Source of the DNA: an uncultured Pirellulaceae bacterium
GTDB taxonomy: Bacteria; Planctomycetota; Planctomycetia; Pirellulales; Pirellulaceae
NCBI GenBank assembly: GCA_934255105.1
Contig: CAKQNH010000314.1
Coordinates: forward strand, 1-6,150
DNA: 6,150 bases
Reading direction: 5' to 3'
Shown: piece by piece, positions 1-4,306 of the stretch
Position numbering within the stretch: the first letter of the stretch is position 1
Layout of the letters: every line of letters starts with the position of its first letter
Made by a program: the position numbers and the translations under genes
Notes under the pieces: generated by a model
What the model saw: only the letters and a program-made list of their open reading frames with translations
The model's database searches: none
What the model was told of the DNA's origin: nothing

Positions 1-2601
1 GGCAAACGCTGGTGGGGCGCGTCGGCTTGTCTGCTGGGCATGCTCTTGGTTTGGTCGTTGCTCCAGCCGGTCGATGCGGTCAGCGTCTTTCAAGGCGCAG
101 CCACGGCTCAGAATCTAGCCTGGCTGGCACTTGCTACGCTGACCACGTCGGGCTGCATCGCTTGCGGTGTGCGCTATCCATTTGCGTCGCGCGCCTGGTG
201 GGCCATCGGTGCGGGCTTGCTGTGGTTGCTGGTCGGCACGGTGCTGGCCGGCCGAGAAAACAATCCGCGCGTGGCCTGGTACGGCTTCTGGCAAGTGATT
301 TCGCTGGCCGCCTGTTACTACTCTGCCTTGGCGCTATTGCCCGGGCCGCGCTCGCAACGCGCAGCGCTACAGATTTTATTGGCCGGCTGCGTAGCCCTAG
401 CCTTGCACGGACTGCAGCAAGTCCTGATCGAGATGCCCCTTTCGCGGGCGGAGTACTTGGCCGATCCCGAGGCCTTCTTAGCTCAGGATCCCAATCTAGA
501 CCTGCCGGCCGGATCGCCGATGCGCAAACGCTTCGAGGATCGGCTGCTGCATAGCGCCGAGCCCTACGCAACGTTCGCGCTCACCAATTCGCTAGCCGTG
601 CTGCTCAGCGGCGGCTTAGTCCTATTGTGTGGCCTGGCCTGGACAGTGTGGCACGACGCTCCGCGTCGTTTTTCTTCCTCCCCCGGCACTTCCTCCTCCG
701 CTGCTTCCTCCCCCGCTGCTTCCTCCTCCGCTGCTTTAAGCTCGTCGATCGATTCGAAAAATGCTTCCCCCTCGCCCCAGCCTGCACGGCCGGTCCAATC
801 GGCCACTGCAACTAGCACCTGGCGGCGGTGGTTGCCGCGGGCCTGCTTGGGGCTGGCCATCTTAGTCGTGGGCCTGTGCTGGTTCTTAACGCGCAGCCGA
901 GTGGCTTATTTGTCGGTAGGCTTGGTCGGACTGGTCTGGGGATTGTCGAGCGTCCATCGCCTGAGGCGACAGGCTGGGCTGGTACTGGGGCTGTCAACGG
1001 CGATGGGGCTATTGCTGCTGGCCGCCGGATGGTGGCTTTGGCACAACGATCGCTTGGTGTTCAGCGAAGCGCCGAAGAGTTTGAGCTACCGCCTGGAGTA
1101 CTGGTTGGCGACTCTAGCTATGCTCCGCGACCATGCCTGGTGGGGAGTCGGCCTGGGGAATTTTCAAAGCTATTATCCGCTCTATAAGTTGCCGACTGCC
1201 AGCGAGATTGTGGCCGATCCGCACAATTGGCCGCTCGATCTGTGCGTCAGCCTGTCGCTACCGGTGGGCCTGATGCTGATTGGTTGGTTGGGGCTGAGGT
1301 TGTTGACCGCGGTGCGCCAAGCGGCAGAGACACAGGCGGCAGGGACACAAGCGGCTGGGGAACAAGCGGCAGGGACACAAGCGGCTGGGGAACATGCTGT
1401 AGCCGAACGTGCCGAGGCTCGCCGAAACTCGCCCTCGGCAGCGGGAGCTCTTGGCGAGTGCCACAGCGATGAACTGCACGCTAGGCTCGCGACGCTGGAC
1501 GCTTGGTCAGAGCGTTGCTTGCTGTGGGGAGCGGTGATCGGTGGGACGATCTGCGTGGGACTGCTGAGCCTGCTGTCTGGCCTGGAGATAGCCGTGATTG
1601 TCAGCACGTGGCTGTTGGCCGCCGTTTTGATCGCATGTCTGCGGCCTTGCATGGCGCAGCTTGGGGCGACTTCTAGCACGCTGCGGCGGACGCTATGGTT
1701 GGCCGTGGCCGCCATGCTATTCTGCCTGTTGGCCAGCGGTTCGTGGCAGTCGAGCGGGCTGGCTGTACCGCTGCTGATCGGTCTAGTCCTGGCCAGCCGT
1801 CGGCGTTTGGGATGGGCAACTGGCCCGCGCTCAACAACTGCCTCACCAGCTGATCTGGGTGGAACGGCCAACGCGAGGCAGTTGGCACCGCGGTCCGCTA
1901 AGCTATCGCGATTCGAGCACGTGGCCATCGCGATGCTGCCAGCGCTGGGGCTGCTCTGCTTTCTGGTGCAGTCATGGCGGCCAACAACGACCAGTTGGGC
2001 GCTGATGCAACAGGCTCTGCGAACGCCGCAGCCGCGAGCTCAATTAGCACTTTTCGAAGCCGCCGCCGCGGCCGATCGGCTCGATACCGAACCCTTGCGG
2101 TGGCAGGCGCAATTGCTCAGCAGTCAAGCCATGCTGGCTTCCAGCGACCGATTTCCGCTCTTAGCAGACGAGGTGCTGGGCGCACTGGACGCGTGGTTGG
2201 CGCGCGATTCGACCAAATATGCGAATTGGGAAATGGCTGGGAAACACGCCCTGGAACTGGCCGAGCACGCGCGAAAGTCGGGCTTGCCGCCGCAAAAATG
2301 GGTGGCAGCGGCGATTGGCTATTACTCTAATAGCGTGGCGCGTTATCCTAGCAGTATCGGGTTAAATGCTCAGTTGGCCGTGGTATTAGCTGTCGCCGAT
2401 CGCTGGCCAGAGGCCCAGCAGCGGTGGCGCTTGGCCGAGCAATTGGACCAAGCCACACCACACGCAGATCAGAAATTGGCCAGTCAGCAATTGTGGCTGC
2501 CGATATTGCCTGAGGCAGCGGCGGCGGAGTTCGTCGAGCAGCAACCGCGAATCATGGCAGAACCGATGCTGGCTTGGCTTCGTAAACATTATCCAGACTA
2601 G
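1..2601 (+). CDS. O-antigen ligase/polymerase (Wzy_C) family membrane protein with C-terminal helical (TPR-like) tail, 5'-partial
   Basis: The frame is open from the first base to a TAG stop at 2599-2601 (866 visible codons). The first ATG, at 40, lies inside a hydrophobic stretch and has no clear ribosome site, so the true start is probably before the window. About a dozen or more hydrophobic segments are visible. Codons 297-300 read Thr-Arg-Ser-Arg, resembling the conserved T/S-R-S-R element of the family. Codons 382-388 read GVGLGNF, followed by a loop with Asp-Pro-His-Asn (His at codon 408), the typical Wzy_C signature. Family members join or polymerise lipid-linked surface glycans on the outer face of the inner membrane. 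From about codon 690 to the end the protein is soluble, helical and rich in Ala, Leu and Trp, resembling TPR repeats. Two low-complexity inserts (codons 225-262 and 441-465) lie between membrane segments. Family assignment is firm; ligase versus polymerase activity and the substrate cannot be told. Confidence 0.85.
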   Translation, partial: GKRWWGASACLLGMLLVWSLLQPVDAVSVFQGAATAQNLAWLALATLTTSGCIACGVRYPFASRAWWAIGAGLLWLLVGTVLAGRENNPRVAWYGFWQVISLAACYYSALALLPGPRSQRAALQILLAGCVALALHGLQQVLIEMPLSRAEYLADPEAFLAQDPNLDLPAGSPMRKRFEDRLLHSAEPYATFALTNSLAVLLSGGLVLLCGLAWTVWHDAPRRFSSSPGTSSSAASSPAASSSAALSSSIDSKNASPSPQPARPVQSATATSTWRRWLPRACLGLAILVVGLCWFLTRSRVAYLSVGLVGLVWGLSSVHRLRRQAGLVLGLSTAMGLLLLAAGWWLWHNDRLVFSEAPKSLSYRLEYWLATLAMLRDHAWWGVGLGNFQSYYPLYKLPTASEIVADPHNWPLDLCVSLSLPVGLMLIGWLGLRLLTAVRQAAETQAAGTQAAGEQAAGTQAAGEHAVAERAEARRNSPSAAGALGECHSDELHARLATLDAWSERCLLWGAVIGGTICVGLLSLLSGLEIAVIVSTWLLAAVLIACLRPCMAQLGATSSTLRRTLWLAVAAMLFCLLASGSWQSSGLAVPLLIGLVLASRRRLGWATGPRSTTASPADLGGTANARQLAPRSAKLSRFEHVAIAMLPALGLLCFLVQSWRPTTTSWALMQQALRTPQPRAQLALFEAAAAADRLDTEPLRWQAQLLSSQAMLASSDRFPLLADEVLGALDAWLARDSTKYANWEMAGKHALELAEHARKSGLPPQKWVAAAIGYYSNSVARYPSSIGLNAQLAVVLAVADRWPEAQQRWRLAEQLDQATPHADQKLASQQLWLPILPEAAAAEFVEQQPRIMAEPMLAWLRKHYPD
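673..735 (+). repeat. 15-bp tandem repeat encoding Ser/Ala-rich insert
   Basis: Three consecutive 15-bp units (691-705, 706-720, 721-735) of the form TCCTCCTCCGCTGCT differ only by one T-to-C change in the middle unit. A decayed related stretch precedes them from 673. They encode Ser-Ser-Ser-Ala-Ala-type repeats in the middle of the membrane protein, and the Ser/Pro/Ala-rich composition continues to about 790. The unit length is a multiple of three, so copy-number change would keep the frame. The insert lies between two hydrophobic segments and probably forms a flexible loop. Confidence 0.85.
1321..1395 (+). repeat. 15-bp tandem repeat (5 units, 30-bp higher-order period) encoding Ala/Gly/Thr/Gln/Glu insert
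   Basis: Five consecutive 15-bp units begin at 1321, 1336, 1351, 1366 and 1381. Units 2 and 4 (GCGGCAGGGACACAA) are identical, and units 3 and 5 (GCGGCTGGGGAACA plus A or T) differ only in the last base. The block 1336-1365 is therefore duplicated almost exactly as 1366-1395. The encoded peptide alternates AAGTQ and AAGEQ/H. It lies after the conserved Wzy_C signature and its following membrane helix, in a hydrophilic loop before the next hydrophobic segments (about codon 500). The frame is preserved, and the near-identity of the two 30-bp blocks suggests recent duplication. Confidence 0.88.
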
Positions 2602-2617
2602 AATCATACCGACGAAC

Positions 2618-2622
2618 GAGGG
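2618..2622 (+). promoter_or_regulatory. Ribosome binding site for the DUF1573 gene
   Basis: GAGGG lies 6 bases before the ATG at 2629, a normal Shine-Dalgarno spacing, and supports that start. The site sits in the 27-bp gap after the membrane-protein stop codon. No promoter is visible there, which fits read-through transcription from the upstream gene. Confidence 0.65.
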
Positions 2623-2628
2623 CGTTTT

Positions 2629-3834
2629 ATGTTACGGATTTTATTGATTATTGCCATGGGCGCAGGTCTGGGCTTGGGGTTGGGGTTATTGCAAGCGTCG
2701 GTGGCGACCAGCGGTTTTGAGGAGCGATTTATCGGCTCGCGAGCGACCATGGCTGAAGTCAAAGGCAAGGTAACCTCGGCTCAGCTAGCTTCTGGAGCGA
2801 AGGGCATGCCCAAGCTGGAAGTCGTCGGTGGCACTCAGTTCAACTTTGGAACCATGCAGCACGGCGATTCGATGTCGCACAGCTTCACCTTCCGCAATAT
2901 TGGCGATGCGCCTCTAAATTTGGACATGGGACATTCGACCTGCAAATGCACCGTCGGAGAGCTCAAATCGTCGGTACTCCTGCCCGGCGAAGAGACCGAC
3001 GTCACGTTGACTTGGACGCCCGTGGCCGAAGCCCGCCACTTTGGACAAGCGGCCACGATTCACACCAATGCTCCCGATTCCCCCGAGGTGCAGTTGAAAG
3101 TCGATGGGCAGGTAGCCGGCAGCTTTGTGATCGAGCCCAGCGAGCTCGCCTTGGGAGATATCGCAGTTACCGACAGTGTGACGCGCAAATTCCATATCTT
3201 TACCTATCTGGAGCGCTGTAAGGAGCTCAAGGATTTCCGCTGGACCGACGAGCGTACGGCTGACAAGGTTAAGCTGGATTTCCAAAAAGTGGAGCTCGAC
3301 CCTGAGAAATTCCCCGAACACAAAGAGGCGTTCGCGGTACACGAGGTTGATGTCACGGTGGAGCCTGGCCTGAATCTCGGATTGCTCAGTTCCAAAATCA
3401 CGTTTGCAACCGATTTGGGCGATGCGCTGGGAACCTTCGAAGTTCCGGTGACCGGACGCGTGGCGGGCGACTTTACGTTCGTCGGCGGCCCATCGTTCGA
3501 TTCCCGCTTGAACGCTTTGCGGATGGGGACCGTCAAGTCTAGCGAAGGGGCCAAGATCGGCATGTCCGTCGTCGTGCAAGGCGATCAACGCGATCAAGTC
3601 GATCTGCAAGTCGCCTCGGTGAATCCAAGCGAGGCGCTCAAGGTAGAGGTCGGCGAGCCCAAGCTGGTCGGCAATCGCAAGTTCTTTCCGCTGCAATTCG
3701 AGGTCCCCAAGGGCGCTCCAGAAACCCATTTCTCAGGCGCAAATCCCAAGGACTTTGGAACCGTCGTGCTCACGACCAACCACGAACTCATCAAAGAAAT
3801 TTCCATTCATATCCAGTTGAACGTTGTTAAGTAG
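2629..3834 (+). CDS. Secreted or membrane-anchored DUF1573 domain protein
   Basis: The product is 401 residues. The N-terminus has Arg3, then a hydrophobic Leu/Ile/Gly stretch (residues 4-21) and a possible signal peptidase I site after Ser-Val-Ala (residue 26); an uncleaved anchor is also possible. Residues about 68-155 match the DUF1573 pattern: Phe-Asn-Phe-Gly, a His-Ser-Phe-Thr-Phe strand, Asn-Ile-Gly-Asp-Ala-Pro-Leu, then Cys105-Lys-Cys107-Thr, and Leu-Leu-Pro-Gly-Glu before the next strand. This is an Ig-like beta fold related to ASH/Hydin-type domains. The rest (about 165-280 and 281-401) is also strand-rich and looks like two further Ig-like segments without an obvious family signature. 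The start is supported by the GAGGG site. The gene follows the Wzy_C gene by 27 bp, so co-transcription is likely. DUF1573 proteins are common in Planctomycetota and Bacteroidota; their molecular role is not established, and I assign none. The Cys-x-Cys pair could bind metal or form a disulfide, but this is only a guess. Confidence 0.88.
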   Translation: MLRILLIIAMGAGLGLGLGLLQASVATSGFEERFIGSRATMAEVKGKVTSAQLASGAKGMPKLEVVGGTQFNFGTMQHGDSMSHSFTFRNIGDAPLNLDMGHSTCKCTVGELKSSVLLPGEETDVTLTWTPVAEARHFGQAATIHTNAPDSPEVQLKVDGQVAGSFVIEPSELALGDIAVTDSVTRKFHIFTYLERCKELKDFRWTDERTADKVKLDFQKVELDPEKFPEHKEAFAVHEVDVTVEPGLNLGLLSSKITFATDLGDALGTFEVPVTGRVAGDFTFVGGPSFDSRLNALRMGTVKSSEGAKIGMSVVVQGDQRDQVDLQVASVNPSEALKVEVGEPKLVGNRKFFPLQFEVPKGAPETHFSGANPKDFGTVVLTTNHELIKEISIHIQLNVVK

Positions 3835-3894
3835 CAGTGATGGCCCTTCGAGAGTCGACCCCCCTCTCGCTCAACGCCACCCTCTATTTTATTT

Positions 3895-3930
3895 CTCGTA
3901 CTCGTACTCGTGCTCGTACTCGTACTCGAA
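3895..3930 (+). repeat. Hexamer tandem repeat (CTCGTA)n
   Basis: Six head-to-tail hexamers start at 3895, 3901, 3907, 3913, 3919 and 3925. Four are exact CTCGTA, one is CTCGTG (3907-3912) and the last is CTCGAA. The tract begins 60 bp after the DUF1573 stop codon. It is the reverse complement of the hexamer that builds the downstream 21-bp array. My recollection, not checked, is that TACTCG/CGAGTA-type repeats recur in intergenic DNA of Rhodopirellula-like planctomycetes. Confidence 0.9.
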
Positions 3931-4032
3931 AAGGGGCAGCAGTGATCAAACGAACTTCCCACGCGGCTCGCCTCGAAGTTCAATAGCAGGCCGACTAAAT
4001 TCGAGATTGTCGAGGTGTTCGAGTACGAGTAC
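3916..4032. repeat. 15-bp perfect inverted repeat linking the hexamer tract to the 21-bp array
   Basis: GTACTCGTACTCGAA at 3916-3930 is the exact reverse complement of TTCGAGTACGAGTAC at 4018-4032, with an 87-base loop. Because both arms are repetitive, other registers can pair too, for example the left tract with any later unit of the array. In RNA this would give a long, slippable stem; in DNA a possible cruciform. Each arm includes two or three bases (GAA/TTC) beyond the hexamer repeat proper, so the match is not purely a by-product of the shared hexamer. Confidence 0.75.
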
Positions 4033-4146
4033 CGCTGCGCTGAGTACGAGTACCGCTGCGCTGAGTACGAGTATCGCTGCGCTGAGTACGAGTATCGCTG
4101 CGCTGAGTACGAGTATCGAAATGCTGAGGACGAGTACCGAAATGCA
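4021..4146 (+). repeat. Six-unit 21-bp tandem repeat array
   Basis: Units start at 4021, 4042, 4063, 4084, 4105 and 4126. Each has GAGTACGAGTA (two CGAGTA-type hexamers) followed by a 10-bp tail. Units 1 and 2 are identical (tail CCGCTGCGCT), units 3 and 4 are identical (tail TCGCTGCGCT), unit 5 has tail TCGAAATGCT, and unit 6 has GAGGAC in place of GAGTAC and tail CCGAAATGCA. Divergence therefore increases from left to right. There is no unique spacer between units, so this is not a CRISPR array. Confidence 0.92.
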
Positions 4147-4244
4147 AGCAAAGGGGAGTTGCCTGTTTCGAACATACGCCCAGCTAGGACGCGGGTTTTT
4201 GGCTCGAGACTGAGCAGCGAAATCGGTCTTCGGTTATATTGTTT

Positions 4245-4270
4245 GGCGCGCGTCGGCGCCGCAATTTTTT
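4245..4270 (+). terminator. Possible weak intrinsic terminator or attenuator
   Basis: GGCGC (4245-4249) and GCGCC (4256-4260) form a 5-bp all-GC stem with a 6-base loop; a T-G pair could extend it by one. GCAA and then six Ts (4265-4270) follow. The stem is short and the U-tract is offset by four bases, so this is a weak terminator. It would end transcription of the upstream pair, or act on a leader transcript of the lipoprotein gene, which begins 36 bp later. Confidence 0.35.
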
Positions 4271-4293
4271 ATGGATGTTAAAAACTCAGGGTT

Positions 4294-4300
4294 GGGGGAG
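4294..4300 (+). promoter_or_regulatory. Ribosome binding site that decides the TTG start of the lipoprotein gene
   Basis: GGGGGAG lies 6 bases before TTG 4307. The alternative in-frame ATG at 4271 is preceded by a T-run and has no Shine-Dalgarno sequence. Starting at TTG also gives a normal-length lipoprotein signal peptide (25 residues before the Cys), whereas the ATG would add 12 residues including Asp and Glu. Confidence 0.65.
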
Positions 4301-4306
4301 ATTCAA

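Larger units (their letters stand above)
3835..4306. other. 472-bp non-coding gap rich in simple and tandem repeats
   Basis: No convincing gene lies here. Open frames exist on both strands, but they consist of repeat-encoded peptides (such as Glu-Tyr-Glu-Tyr-Arg-Cys-Ala in one frame and Ser-Thr-rich or Ser-Tyr-rich in others) and lack ribosome sites. The gap holds, in order: a weak hairpin at 3849-3869, a CTCGTA hexamer tract (3895-3930), an 87-bp unique spacer (3931-4017), a 21-bp tandem array (4021-4146), about 100 bp without recognisable features, and a terminator-like hairpin (4245-4270). The last 36 bases run into the ribosome site and start of the lipoprotein gene. Confidence 0.75.

Noticed and set aside
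1182..1928. Long antisense open frame opposite the Wzy_C gene
   Set aside because: Low-complexity shadow of a GC-rich gene; the sense strand has clear family motifs.
2914..3729. Long antisense open frame opposite the DUF1573 gene
   Set aside because: The sense frame has the DUF1573 signature, signal peptide and ribosome site; the antisense product has none.
3849..3869. Hairpin CGAGAG/CTCTCG as terminator of the DUF1573 gene
   Set aside because: The stem is only 6 bp with a 9-base loop, and the T-rich stretch begins about 15 bases later, so it does not have intrinsic terminator form.
4021..4146. CRISPR array
   Set aside because: Units are directly adjacent with no unique spacers, and no cas gene is nearby.
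3807..4175. Minus-strand open frame rich in Ser/Tyr/Ala/Gln/Arg repeats
   Set aside because: It is the complement of the same array, overlaps the DUF1573 3' end and has no supported start.
3824..4213. Plus-strand open frame rich in Ser/Thr across the gap
   Set aside because: It overlaps the end of the DUF1573 gene, has no ribosome site, and its composition is entirely that of the DNA repeats.
4235..4240. TATATT as a -10 promoter element for the lipoprotein gene
   Set aside because: No matching -35 element lies at the usual spacing, and planctomycete promoters are poorly defined, so one AT-rich hexamer is not enough.
4015..4281. Open frame encoding Glu-Tyr-Glu-Tyr-Arg-Cys-Ala repeats
   Set aside because: It starts at a GTG with no properly spaced ribosome site. 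The repeats come from the 21-bp array, and the non-repeat tail resembles no known protein and overlaps the leader of the next gene.
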